Source of the DNA: CAZZBK01 sp964387325
GTDB taxonomy: Bacteria; Planctomycetota; Planctomycetia; Pirellulales; PNKZ01
Direction: 5' to 3'
Assembly: GCA_964387325.1 (NCBI GenBank)
Contig: CAYLYE010000004.1
Coordinates: 3,456 to 67,455, forward strand
Length of the DNA: 64,000 nt
A program made the translations under genes and the position numbers. Shown here piece after piece: positions 18,182 to 26,974 of the stretch; positions within the stretch are counted from its first letter, which is position 1; every line of letters starts with the position of its first letter. Under the pieces are notes generated by a model that saw only the letters and a list, made by a program, of their open reading frames with translations, was not told the origin of the DNA and ran no database searches.

Positions 18182-19008
18182 CGACCGGACTCCTCGCGGA
18201 TCACGCCGCGAATGATGCGACGTACTTTATCGGCCGATCGTTCGACGACCGCGACCACATCTTCGCCTTTGACCTCGCCGAGCGACTCGGGCGTGCAGAC
18301 GTTGCTGACGATCGACAGCCCGAGCACCTGCATCGAGGCATGGACCGCGACGATCACTTCGTTGACGGTCGACATGCCCACCAGATCGCCGCCAACGAGC
18401 CGTAAGAAACGGTACTCGGCGCGAGGCTCGTAGTTGGGGCCACGAACGCCGACGTAGACACCACGATGCGCGACGAAGTTTTCGCGCCGCGCAATTGCCA
18501 AGGCACGCTGCACGAGTGAGTGCGTGTAGGGTTGCGACATGTCGGGAAAGCGTGGCCCCAGGCGATCGTCGTTCACTCCGACCAGGGGATTATCGAATGT
18601 CAGATTGATGTGATCATCAATGACGACGACATCCCCTTGAGCGATTTGCGGGTTGATGCCCCCTGAGGCGTTGGTGACGACGAGCCGTTGCGCGCCAAGG
18701 GCCCGCATCACGCGGATGGGAAAGGTGACTTGGCGAAGTGAATAGCCTTCGTAGGGATGAAAGCGCCCTTGCATGACGAGCACCGGCACCCCCTCGAGCA
18801 GCCCGCAAACGAGTTGACCCTTGTGTCCGATGACGGTCGAGACTGGAAAGTGCGGGATCGAACGGTAGGGCAACACGAGCGGCTGTTCGATGTCGCGAGC
18901 CACGCTGCCCAACCCACTACCGAGCACGATACCCCAGCGCGGCGTGTGAGGCCACCGCTGGGCAATCCATTGGGCGCTCTCGGCGATTTGCTCGAATAGG
19001 CCTTCCAT
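18178..19008 (-). CDS. Purine nucleoside phosphorylase (trimeric, PNP-I type)
   Basis: The product is 276 residues from the ATG at 19008. A GTG at 19053 would add 15 residues but has no ribosome-binding site. Family motifs are 'GIVLGSGLG', 'GRFHPYEGYS' (phosphate/ribose site), 'VVTNASGGINP', 'GVRGPNYEPRAEYRFL' with the purine-binding Glu, and 'GMSTVNEVIVA'. It cleaves purine nucleosides with phosphate to ribose-1-phosphate and base in the cytoplasm. It complements the nucleoside hydrolase at 12.0 kb. The Asn of mammalian PNP is replaced in this region, so base preference is uncertain. It overlaps the DUF971 gene by 4 bases. Confidence 0.92.
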   Translation of the reverse strand: MEGLFEQIAESAQWIAQRWPHTPRWGIVLGSGLGSVARDIEQPLVLPYRSIPHFPVSTVIGHKGQLVCGLLEGVPVLVMQGRFHPYEGYSLRQVTFPIRVMRALGAQRLVVTNASGGINPQIAQGDVVVIDDHINLTFDNPLVGVNDDRLGPRFPDMSQPYTHSLVQRALAIARRENFVAHRGVYVGVRGPNYEPRAEYRFLRLVGGDLVGMSTVNEVIVAVHASMQVLGLSIVSNVCTPESLGEVKGEDVVAVVERSADKVRRIIRGVIREESGR

Positions 19009-19185
19009 TGGCGGCTCGACGAGGTTGCGAAGCTGAGTGAGTTGATCCCCCACAAATAATCGTTTCGGCGTGCCGACGCAAGCGGTGAAGACGATCGAGA
19101 TGGCTCATTTTCTCTGCGAAAGCCATGTTGCCCCAAGGCTGAGTAGCCCTAGAATGATGAGTCGTTGATGTGGTGAGAGGATCGT

Positions 19186-20247
19186 TTGACTGGAGCGCCG
19201 AGAGCCATGAGTATGGATAACCCCCCGGATCATTCGTATGTGCCTGCACAAGTGGTCGAGCACGGCTCGCCGCCCCGCTCGAGCCGTTCCAGCGGGCGTT
19301 GGTTTCTGGTACTGCTCTTGGTCGTTGCAGCCGGCATGGTGGGGCTTTTGATTGGACTGGCCGGCTCGGTGGTCACGACCGCCGACACGCACCATGTCGA
19401 AGAGAAGTATCACTCGCTCGACAAGCATGCCCGCGACAAGATCGCGATCATCGCCGTCGAAGGGACGATCATGGAGGGGGATGGCTTCGTCAAGAAACAA
19501 ATCGATCGGGTTCGAGACGACAAGCACGTCAAAGCTGTCGTGTTGCGGGTCAATTCGCCGGGCGGGACCGTGACCGGCAGCGACTTTATTTACCATCACC
19601 TCGTGAAGCTCCGCCAGGAACGCGAGATTCCGATCATCGTTAGTATGGGCTCGCTCGCAGCCAGCGGCGGCTACTATGTGGCCATGGCGGCTGGAGAGAC
19701 CGACGACATTATCTTTGCCGAGCCGACTTGCTGGACCGGCTCGATCGGCGTGGTCATTCCACACTACGATCTCTCGAAGTTGGCCAACGAGCACGGCGTG
19801 TTCGAGGACTCGGTGAAGAGTCATCGCTTGAAAGCGATGGGGTCGCCGCTGTCGAAAATGACCGACGAGGAGCGGAAGATTTTTCAGGAACTCGTCGACG
19901 AGAGCTTCAAGAACTTCAAGCAGATCGTCAAGTCGGGGCGGCCCAAGCTGGACGACGACGAGGTGACTCAGATCGCCACGGGTCAGGTATTTACCGCCGC
20001 ACAGGCGCAGGAGCACGGCTTGGTCGACAAGATCGGCTTCATTGAAGCGGCGATCGATCGGGCCTTGGAACTGGCCAAGCTCGACAAAGAGCACACGCGC
20101 GTCGTCAAGTATCATCAGCCGATGGGGCTGTTTAGCTCGTTGCTCGAGTCGCGCGCACCGCAGCGGAGTTTCGATCTGGCGGCGCTCTTAAATCTATCGA
20201 CGCCACGCGCCTGGTATTTGTTCACTTGGCCGCTCGCGGCGCAGTAG
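19186..20247 (+). CDS. sppA: Signal peptide peptidase, short SppA type
   Basis: The product is 353 residues from a TTG at 19186 preceded by GAGAGG; ATG 19207 is the alternative but lacks a properly spaced site. One N-terminal membrane anchor ('WFLVLLLVVAAGMVGLLIGL') is followed by a ClpP-like domain. The catalytic Ser is in 'MGSLAASGGYYVAM', and the general-base Lys is in the 'SVKSHRLKAMGSPL' region. 'VNSPGGTVTGSD' is the usual substrate strand. It is a membrane-anchored protease with its catalytic domain outside the cytoplasm, degrading cleaved signal peptides. The length fits the single-domain SppA form. It diverges from the PNP gene. Confidence 0.92.
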   Translation: MTGAPRAMSMDNPPDHSYVPAQVVEHGSPPRSSRSSGRWFLVLLLVVAAGMVGLLIGLAGSVVTTADTHHVEEKYHSLDKHARDKIAIIAVEGTIMEGDGFVKKQIDRVRDDKHVKAVVLRVNSPGGTVTGSDFIYHHLVKLRQEREIPIIVSMGSLAASGGYYVAMAAGETDDIIFAEPTCWTGSIGVVIPHYDLSKLANEHGVFEDSVKSHRLKAMGSPLSKMTDEERKIFQELVDESFKNFKQIVKSGRPKLDDDEVTQIATGQVFTAAQAQEHGLVDKIGFIEAAIDRALELAKLDKEHTRVVKYHQPMGLFSSLLESRAPQRSFDLAALLNLSTPRAWYLFTWPLAAQ

Positions 20248-20271
20248 CCTACGCCGGCGAGCTCGAGTGAT

Positions 20272-20685
20272 TTACCACACACCCCAGGTGGGGCGCGTGG
20301 TGGGGACCAGTACGGCCCCGGCGCCGCTCGCCGACCATTGATTGGGATCGCGCGTGTTGCTTGTCCAACTCGGCGAATAGGTGCTGCTGAATGGCGTGAC
20401 GTTGGCCGTCGGCCGTGCCAGGCTCACTCCGAACCACTCACGCGCCGCCATGCGATGCATCATCTGCTGCGTCTCAAATTCCGCCTTGCGACGCACGGCC
20501 AACTCGGGGCTGTAACGCTGCCGAAGCTCTTGATCGTAGAACCACATCTCGGGCGTGGGGGTGATGTTCGTCGGTACGGTGGTCGCACCGGGGGCACTCC
20601 GCACGGGTCGCGCCGCGGGTTGCTGGGCATGGACACTGACCGCCATCGAGGTGGCCAACAGAAAATTCAAGACGCGGCGCTGCAT
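20272..20685 (-). CDS. Small secreted protein of unknown function
   Basis: The product is 137 residues with a signal peptide ending near 'AVSVHA'. The mature part is Pro/Thr-rich at first, then charged ('FYDQELRQRYSPELAVRRKA', 'MMHRMAAREWFGVSLARP'), then Ser/Thr/Trp-rich to the end. No known domain is recognised. The style (a short exported protein with a conserved charged helix and a Thr/Ser-rich tail) is common among planctomycete hypotheticals. It lies between sppA (convergent) and a TadE-like gene on the same strand, 154 bases away. Confidence 0.7.
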   Translation of the reverse strand: MQRRVLNFLLATSMAVSVHAQQPAARPVRSAPGATTVPTNITPTPEMWFYDQELRQRYSPELAVRRKAEFETQQMMHRMAAREWFGVSLARPTANVTPFSSTYSPSWTSNTRDPNQWSASGAGAVLVPTTRPTWGVW

Positions 20686-20839
20686 GACACGGCTCCGACA
20701 CGAAAGATGTTTTGATGTGGTCGAGGCGGCTGGATCAGCGCCTCCTGCTGATCTCTTCGTCGAGTGACGGTCATGCGGATGAGAGAATCTGTACCGATTC
20801 TAAGGGCTCTGCCAGCCCTCGCTGCCATTGGCAGCAATG

Positions 20840-21355
20840 TCACTCGACCGGGGCCATCGCGCCGGCCGTATAGGATCGGCCCACGAGCGTGAAGCCCCAA
20901 TTGACGAGCAGATCGGGGAGCGTTTGCGACTGCCAGACCGACGACGACCCACTCGGACGCAACGACACTTCGATCGTCACGCGAGTCTCAGTGGGGCTTA
21001 GAGCCAGCGCGGGCGCCGAAATCGAGGCCGGCACACTGCCATTGATGACCACGTCGGACATGCCCGAGGTTTCGATCCGGACGTCCGCGTCGGTCGTCGA
21101 GCTATTGATGAGCATCTGATGCAAGGCGAGCGTGTTGTTGATCGCGGCCAGCACGGCGGTCGTGTCGCCGCCGCGGGCCGCGACCCGCACTCCCTCTTGG
21201 GCCGCCGTGGAGATCGTGTTTTCGATCTGCAACAACAACCCGAACTCGATGATCGCGAACAGCAGCGTGAGCAGCAGTGGAATGATGAACAGCAGCTGGA
21301 TCGACTGCACGCCGCGTCGCGAGAGACGAACATGTTTTTCGGTCAAAGCAATCAT
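20840..21355 (-). CDS. TadE-like minor pseudopilin/pilus assembly protein
   Basis: The product is 171 residues. 'RRGVQSIQLLFIIPLLLTLL' then 'FAIIEFGLLLQ' is the TadE N-terminal helix: a charged start, a prepilin-like hydrophobic segment and a conserved Glu. The rest is a Ser/Thr-rich extracytoplasmic domain. TadE-like proteins are processed pseudopilins of the Tad/Flp pilus system. It is divergent from a second TadE-like gene 111 bases away, so the intervening region should contain both promoters. Confidence 0.85.
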   Translation of the reverse strand: MIALTEKHVRLSRRGVQSIQLLFIIPLLLTLLFAIIEFGLLLQIENTISTAAQEGVRVAARGGDTTAVLAAINNTLALHQMLINSSTTDADVRIETSGMSDVVINGSVPASISAPALALSPTETRVTIEVSLRPSGSSSVWQSQTLPDLLVNWGFTLVGRSYTAGAMAPVE

Positions 21356-21466
21356 TCAAGTCCCGGCTGGAACAGGTTTTTTCGATCCATGATGGGAGAA
21401 CATTCCGTGTTTCAAAATCAGAATACTCGAAATGCGGTCATTGGGGTAAACTCAGTGTAGCAAATC

Positions 21467-21973
21467 ATGTCTGTCTATCGACCACGAAATCATCGTCACG
21501 CGCGGCACGGCATCCAGGCGTTGGAGTTGCTGATCGTCGTGCCATTGCTGACGATCTTGTTGCTGGCCGTGGTCGAGTTTGGCTTGATCTATCTGAATTT
21601 ACGGCATCTGGCGTTCGCCAGTCGAACCGGTACGAAGATCGCCGCCGAACAGGCCAGTTTCGATATCACGCTCATTAAAACCGAGGTGGATCGTCATCTG
21701 CGTTCGGCCGGTTTGTTGTCGAACTCACAGGTGGTCGTGCTCGAACACAACGTGGGGGGCACTTATACCCAAATATCGAGCAATCCGTCGATCACTTGCC
21801 CGTTGCCGACCATTGCCCTACCGGATGCGACCGTCGTGCCCGAGGGGTGTGTGCGTGTGACGGTCTGTGTGACGGTGAATGTGCTGACGCCGGATCTGCT
21901 GGCGACCTTTGGTTTATCGCTCGCGAGTCGTCAAGCGACGGAATCGACTCTTTTTGTGTACGAGGCGTTGTGA
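21467..21973 (+). CDS. TadE-like pilus assembly protein
   Basis: The product is 168 residues. 'RHGIQALELLIVVPLLTILL' and 'LAVVEFGLIYLNLRHLAFAS' form the TadE N-terminal helix with the conserved Glu. The extracytoplasmic part contains two or three cysteines ('SITCPLP', 'EGCVRVTVCVTV') that may form a disulfide. It is a predicted pseudopilin of the Tad system. Its TGA stop overlaps the GTG start of the following TadG-like gene (GTGA at 21970-21973), indicating translational coupling. Confidence 0.87.
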   Translation: MSVYRPRNHRHARHGIQALELLIVVPLLTILLLAVVEFGLIYLNLRHLAFASRTGTKIAAEQASFDITLIKTEVDRHLRSAGLLSNSQVVVLEHNVGGTYTQISSNPSITCPLPTIALPDATVVPEGCVRVTVCVTVNVLTPDLLATFGLSLASRQATESTLFVYEAL

Positions 21974-22587
21974 GCCAAGCGATGGCGGAGCAAGAGCGAT
22001 CGTCGAGCGTTCGCCGCTTATCCCGGCGCGGACGGGTTGGTGCGCGCCGTGGCAGTGTGATTCTCTGGATGTTTTTTGCACTGCCGCTCATTCTGACCAT
22101 GTTTTTCACCGTAACGACCGTGGGCAAGTTGTGGCTGGCGCGAGCCGAGTTGCAAAACCTGACCGATGCCGCCGCACTGGCTGGCGCGAAGATCTGGGGC
22201 GACGGCGCCAACGGTCCGTCGCAGCGCTCGCTCGCACACCAGGCGGCACAATTGGTCGCCGAATCGAACACCGTCGTCGGCACGGTGTTGACCGTCGATG
22301 GCAACAACAATACGGCCAACGTGAATAACAACAACGCCTGCCCGGGCACGATCGAGCTGGGAGCGCTATCGGGCGGTGTGTTTGCCGGCGGCACGGTCCC
22401 CGCCACGGTCGATCAGCGAGCCTGTCGAGTCGACATTTCAACCACGGTCACGGCGCCGTGGTTTGGGGCGGGCGGACTAATTGGCCCCTTTACGATTCGC
22501 TCAACGTCGATCGCCTACTATAGCAGTGCGACGATCGGCGCCGGCACGCCGCGACTGGTCAACATTACGGCTGCAAGTTGCCCGTAA
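21970..22587 (+). CDS. TadG-like pilus assembly protein
   Basis: The product is 205 residues if started at the GTG (21970) overlapping the previous stop; ATG 21982 is an alternative. A basic N-terminus ('RRLSRRGRVGARRGS') precedes 'VILWMFFALPLILTMFF' and 'LTDAAALAGAKIWG', the usual TadG-type N-terminus. The remainder is an extracytoplasmic Asn/Thr/Gly-rich domain with two Cys pairs. It is shorter than full TadG and lacks a visible von Willebrand A domain. Its 3' end overlaps the convergent TPR lipoprotein gene by 23 bases. Confidence 0.8.
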   Translation: MSQAMAEQERSSSVRRLSRRGRVGARRGSVILWMFFALPLILTMFFTVTTVGKLWLARAELQNLTDAAALAGAKIWGDGANGPSQRSLAHQAAQLVAESNTVVGTVLTVDGNNNTANVNNNNACPGTIELGALSGGVFAGGTVPATVDQRACRVDISTTVTAPWFGAGGLIGPFTIRSTSIAYYSSATIGAGTPRLVNITAASCP

Positions 22588-25500
22588 AGCCGTCGATCGA
22601 GGTCTTCTCCAAGCCGAGGCCAAGTGACTTCATCGGCGAAGGCTGGTTCAGATTATTGAGCGACGAGCCCGGCTGATAATCTGTTACGACCGGCATCTGT
22701 GGCTTGCTGATGCTGGTGGTCTGGCCGCTCGCGTTCGGTTTGCCAATGATCTCCAATCGAAGCGGCGGAGTGGCGAGGTTGGGCGGCGTGACGTCCGGAG
22801 TTTGGTTGATCGACGGGGCCGCTTTGCCGACAGCCGGCGCGGGCGTGTCGCTCATGGGTTTTGGTTTGACCGAACTCGAGTTCACGCCGTCGGTCGCGAA
22901 GGCAACGCCACCGTTGGTCGACGCAGCAGTGGCGGGCAGGGTCGCATTCGGCCGCAGACGCTCGAAGCGGTCGCTTGCATAAGCCGTCGCTGCCGACTTG
23001 GGTTGCTTGCTCTTGGTCGTTACCGAGGTTGTCGGCATCGAGGGCAGCACGCTCGGTGGGGTGACGGTCATGGGGACAACATTTTTCGGTTGCACGTCGG
23101 GCGTCGCACTCGATCGATTATCGAGCGAACTCGGTGCGTTGGGGAGCTTTTGTGCCGCCTCTCGCAACGGATGTGGGGTAGTGATACCCGGGGTAACTGT
23201 CGATGTCGGGGGCTGCGATGCGCGGAGGGTGTTACCCTGCGGAGCGGCGTCGGTTGCAAAAGCCATCGGTGCTGTCGACGCGGGTGAAGAGGTCGACTGA
23301 TCCGAGACAACAGCCATCGGTTGGTTGGCTGTGCTCGTGGCCTGGGTCGAGGTCGAATCGGCATCGCTGACCACCGCCATACCAGACGATTTTGGCTTCG
23401 TTATGCGGGCAGGCTGAGCGGCCGGAGTGATTCGTGACGCCGACGGAGGAGCGACCGTCGCGCTGGGCGCCACGCTCGGCTTGGTCGTCTCCGACGAAGC
23501 GGCTTTCGTACTTTTCGGAGCGAGCGCTTGCGAGGCAGACGGTAATTCACCTTGTTCACTCGCGCTCGGCGTAGGAGTCACGCGTGTCGAGGGCGTCTTC
23601 ACGATCGGCTCTTCTTTCGAGGTCGGCACGATCGTTGGTTGTAATGGATTGAACGCGGGAGCAACGACCGCCGGGATCCGCTCGACCACCGGCAGGCGCT
23701 CGGTGGCTACCGTCGTCGGTTTTACCTTGTTTGGCTGGTTCAAAGCATTCGAGTCAAACAGTGTTGGTTTCATGGCCGTAGGCACCGGTTGCGCGCTGCT
23801 CGTGGGACTTGTCGGAGCGACGGCCGCAACGGTCGACTTGATCGACTTCTGCGTATAAGTTGTCGCCACGTTCGAGGTCGCTTCGCTCACGACAGGTCGC
23901 GGCTTGGCGGCAACGGTCGCCGATCGACTCACGGGAATCAGTCGCTTGGCAACGTCTAAATCGACCCGCGGAGTCACCGGAGTCGTGGTCGGCAGTGTCG
24001 AGGGCGCGAGCAGTGGATCGGGCTGAATACCTCCCAAAACGATTTTCGGCGCGGCCGAGTCATGGGTCGGCTTGGTCGACTCCAGTTTAGCCGCTTCGTT
24101 GGCCGCGGCGACGTCACGCGCTACGACCGGCGTAGCAAAGGGATTGTTGACGATGGTGCCCTTGGCCGAGATCGGCTCGGAAATCGACAGGGGACTCGGC
24201 GAAGCAGCAATTCGTTGGGCCGCGTGGGACGATGGAGCCTGCTTCGCTACGTTCGACGCCGGCAACTGCACTTGAGCCGTGTGATTTACAGGTTCAACGT
24301 TGAGAGATTCAGCTCGAGTTGCAGGGGGCAACGGAGCCGTCTCGATAGCTTTGTCCGACTCCGCTCGACGAGCGACCATCGTTTGGTCGGGTTCACGTTG
24401 TTCCCGAATCGGTCGAACCTCGAACAACTTGGCTTCGAGCGCGGCCATCGACGATTCGGTCGGTCGGTTCGAGGGTTGCTTGTTTGTGGCGATCCGCTTG
24501 CCAACGTCGCCGGTCTTGAATGGACTGAAACTCTTACCCCAGAGCGACGACGTCGGCTGGGCAAGGTCAGGTTTCTCCGGAGTTGTGGCCGGTACATCGG
24601 GCTTGAGAGTCAGCAACTCGTGTTTCGCTGGAGTCGCCGACTTCGCAGCATCCACAACTCCAACCGAGGGTTGTTCCGGATGCGTTTTTTCCGTCTTGGG
24701 TGCCATCGTTTTCGCAGCGAAATCATTCAACGATGCGGGCTTCGACTTGGCGAATATCCCGCTCGATGACCGCGTGCCCCCAGGGTTCGAGGTAACGGGT
24801 TTAGCCGTCACCGTTGGGGTTGAGACGTCAACTGGCTTCGCGGCAGCACGATGGACTTGGTCGCTCTGAGCCACTTGCGCCGCGGTATTCGACGGAGCCT
24901 TCATGACCAACGCAGGGAGATTTTCCGGCAACTTGGGAGTCGAAAACGTCGAGGCCACCGAATCGGCCGATGGACTTGGACTCTTTGGCGCGACCGGGTC
25001 CATCATCGATGCGGTGCCGGGGATGTTGCTCATCACCGCCACCAACGGGGATGACTTTTTCGTCGCGGCTTCCAATGTCCCGGGTGCCTTGGCTTGCGAT
25101 TCTAGACGTGGTGCTGCGGCGGCTGGGGACGCTTCGGCAGCGACAACCGGTGTCGCCGAGACAACAACCGACGCCGGTTTCTGTCCATTGCCCGACAAGG
25201 ACTTGGGCGGAGCCAGCGTCGGCACTTCTTGCTTTGCCGCGAGATTCGGCTGAAAGATCATATTCGACCAACGCGACGCTGGGTTCGAGCCACCTTGAGC
25301 AAGGGCTGGCGACTGAGTCGGCGAACCTGCCCCTTCGCTTGTCTCGGCCAACAACGCTGCAGGTGCGGCCGCACTCACGGTCGCGGTGACCGGCTCGACG
25401 GACTTGGCGCGAAGCGGCAAGTCAACGACCTCGGCTAACTCGGCTGGGTTGCCGACCGGTTTACTCTGCGGCGGCGTATGTGACGCCAGAGTCGAATCCT

Positions 25501-26254
25501 CCGCGCCACGGATCTTAGGCCCGTCGAACTTTCGATTGCGAGTGGCGCTCGCAACTTGCACGAGCCCCTCGGCCGCGGCTCGATTGTTCTTGTCGAGTGC
25601 GATGGCTTTAAGGTAGTGCTTTTGAGCTTGTTCGAGTTGATTTTGTTGCGAGAACACGTAGGCCATGTTGGTATGTACGTGTGCATCGTTGCCCGCGCGT
25701 TGGAAGGCGACCAGCGCCTTGTCAAATTTGCCCTGCTGACCGTAGGCCAAACCCAGGTTGTTAAGGGCGCTCTTGGACTCGGGTTCTTTTTCAAGCGCCC
25801 CGTTGAAGCAGGCAATGGCTTCATCGAAACGATCTTGCAAATAGTAGCAGTAGCCCAAGTCGTTGAGCAGTTCGGCGGTCACATCGCCGGCAGCCGACGC
25901 CATTTTGAAATACTCATCCGCGCGCTCGAAGTCGCCCCGTTTGGCGGCCATGACGGCGAGCCGATGCATCGCCGACTGGCGGCCTTCTTTGTTGCGACCT
26001 TTCACGAGCGCCTCGTAAATCGAGACGGCTTCCTTGGACTGGCCATGACGTTCGCACAACTGCGCGTAGGCCAGTTTGGCGTCGACTTTGCCGGATGTTT
26101 CGACCCAGCTGGGCATCAATGACTTGGGGCGCATGGTGGCACAACCCGTGAGTGCGGTCGAGGCCATCAGCAACCAAGCGGTCGATCGTCGAACGACGTT
26201 CTTCCAGAAGCGGTTGGGTCGATTGAGTTGATATTGATTCATGGTCGTGTTCAT
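22565..26254 (-). CDS. Giant TPR lipoprotein with low-complexity tail (TadD-like)
   Basis: The product is 1229 residues. The lipobox 'STALTGC' (Cys38) marks it as a lipoprotein. Residues about 60-245 form four to five TPR repeats ('ELLNDLGYCYYLQDRFDEAI', 'SALNNLGLAYGQQGKFDKAL'), resembling TadD, the pilotin-like lipoprotein of Tad pili. The remaining roughly 950 residues are Pro/Ala/Ser/Thr/Val/Lys-rich with no recognisable fold and are probably disordered; that tail is far outside TadD's usual length (about 250). The position downstream of a secretin and a small lipoprotein on the same strand supports a Tad role. It may span the periplasm or act as a matrix-like linker. Confidence 0.85.
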   Translation of the reverse strand: MNTTMNQYQLNRPNRFWKNVVRRSTAWLLMASTALTGCATMRPKSLMPSWVETSGKVDAKLAYAQLCERHGQSKEAVSIYEALVKGRNKEGRQSAMHRLAVMAAKRGDFERADEYFKMASAAGDVTAELLNDLGYCYYLQDRFDEAIACFNGALEKEPESKSALNNLGLAYGQQGKFDKALVAFQRAGNDAHVHTNMAYVFSQQNQLEQAQKHYLKAIALDKNNRAAAEGLVQVASATRNRKFDGPKIRGAEDSTLASHTPPQSKPVGNPAELAEVVDLPLRAKSVEPVTATVSAAAPAALLAETSEGAGSPTQSPALAQGGSNPASRWSNMIFQPNLAAKQEVPTLAPPKSLSGNGQKPASVVVSATPVVAAEASPAAAAPRLESQAKAPGTLEAATKKSSPLVAVMSNIPGTASMMDPVAPKSPSPSADSVASTFSTPKLPENLPALVMKAPSNTAAQVAQSDQVHRAAAKPVDVSTPTVTAKPVTSNPGGTRSSSGIFAKSKPASLNDFAAKTMAPKTEKTHPEQPSVGVVDAAKSATPAKHELLTLKPDVPATTPEKPDLAQPTSSLWGKSFSPFKTGDVGKRIATNKQPSNRPTESSMAALEAKLFEVRPIREQREPDQTMVARRAESDKAIETAPLPPATRAESLNVEPVNHTAQVQLPASNVAKQAPSSHAAQRIAASPSPLSISEPISAKGTIVNNPFATPVVARDVAAANEAAKLESTKPTHDSAAPKIVLGGIQPDPLLAPSTLPTTTPVTPRVDLDVAKRLIPVSRSATVAAKPRPVVSEATSNVATTYTQKSIKSTVAAVAPTSPTSSAQPVPTAMKPTLFDSNALNQPNKVKPTTVATERLPVVERIPAVVAPAFNPLQPTIVPTSKEEPIVKTPSTRVTPTPSASEQGELPSASQALAPKSTKAASSETTKPSVAPSATVAPPSASRITPAAQPARITKPKSSGMAVVSDADSTSTQATSTANQPMAVVSDQSTSSPASTAPMAFATDAAPQGNTLRASQPPTSTVTPGITTPHPLREAAQKLPNAPSSLDNRSSATPDVQPKNVVPMTVTPPSVLPSMPTTSVTTKSKQPKSAATAYASDRFERLRPNATLPATAASTNGGVAFATDGVNSSSVKPKPMSDTPAPAVGKAAPSINQTPDVTPPNLATPPLRLEIIGKPNASGQTTSISKPQMPVVTDYQPGSSLNNLNQPSPMKSLGLGLEKTSIDGFTGNLQP

Positions 26255-26298
26255 CGCTTATCCGGCTTAAGAAACACAAGTGCCGAAAGTCGAACGGG

Positions 26299-26928
26299 TT
26301 AAAATACGCCTCCGCCGCCTCCGCCGCCTCCGCCAAAACCACCGAATCCGCCGCGAAATGAGCCGCCACCTCCCCCACGACCCGATCCGATCTGATCGGC
26401 CTGCGCCGGGGTCAGACCCTGCGAATACGGCAAGGCGACAATCACCCGATTCTCGGGATCCGGCACCGCCAATGCCGTCAATGCCTTGATAACCACCTCG
26501 CGCCGGCGATTGTCGAGATCGGGGTTGCGATGGATCGGAAATTGATACTTGGTCTTCGGATCCGACGACGTGTTGCTGCGCTCGATGATCACGGGATAGT
26601 TCGCGCCCTCGATCATTCGTTGCGCAATCCGTTTCAGATGATCCTCGCCGTCGCCATTGAGCCGAATGCCGTTGAGCGTAAACTCATGCTGGTAGAGGAC
26701 AAAGTTCGAGGCGTCGACATTCTCGCCTTGCACTTTCCAAAACTTGTCGTACTCACTTCCCAACGGCAAGGGGGGTTTGCGATGCGCCGCAATGCCACGC
26801 GGTTGACCTGAACGAAGTCCCCTGGGACAACAAATCGCGTTCCCGCAGCCGGCAGCCAAACCGCCCAACAGCAGCGCTGCTGAACCGGTCAGAATCAGCC
26901 GTCGAGAGTATTGTGGGTCGTGCATCAT
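26299..26928 (-). CDS. Small lipoprotein with OmpA/CpaD-like region and poly-Gly tail
   Basis: The product is 209 residues. 'YSRRLILTGSAALLLGGLAA' precedes a lipobox Cys at 28. The central part has 'FTLNGIRLNGDGEDHLKRIA' and 'LDNRRREVVIKAL' with 'DPENRVIVALPYSQGLTPAQ', a pattern like OmpA-C/CpaD domains (an N..R..V helix, then a strand). The last about 25 residues are almost all Gly with Phe/Ser. In alphaproteobacterial Tad loci the lipoprotein CpaD sits beside the secretin CpaC, and this gene has that place; the equivalence is inferred. Confidence 0.65.
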   Translation of the reverse strand: MMHDPQYSRRLILTGSAALLLGGLAAGCGNAICCPRGLRSGQPRGIAAHRKPPLPLGSEYDKFWKVQGENVDASNFVLYQHEFTLNGIRLNGDGEDHLKRIAQRMIEGANYPVIIERSNTSSDPKTKYQFPIHRNPDLDNRRREVVIKALTALAVPDPENRVIVALPYSQGLTPAQADQIGSGRGGGGGSFRGGFGGFGGGGGGGGGVF

Positions 26929-26974
26929 GAGTTTGTTCCACGTACTTCAGGTTTTCCGGCAGGTGAACGCGCGG

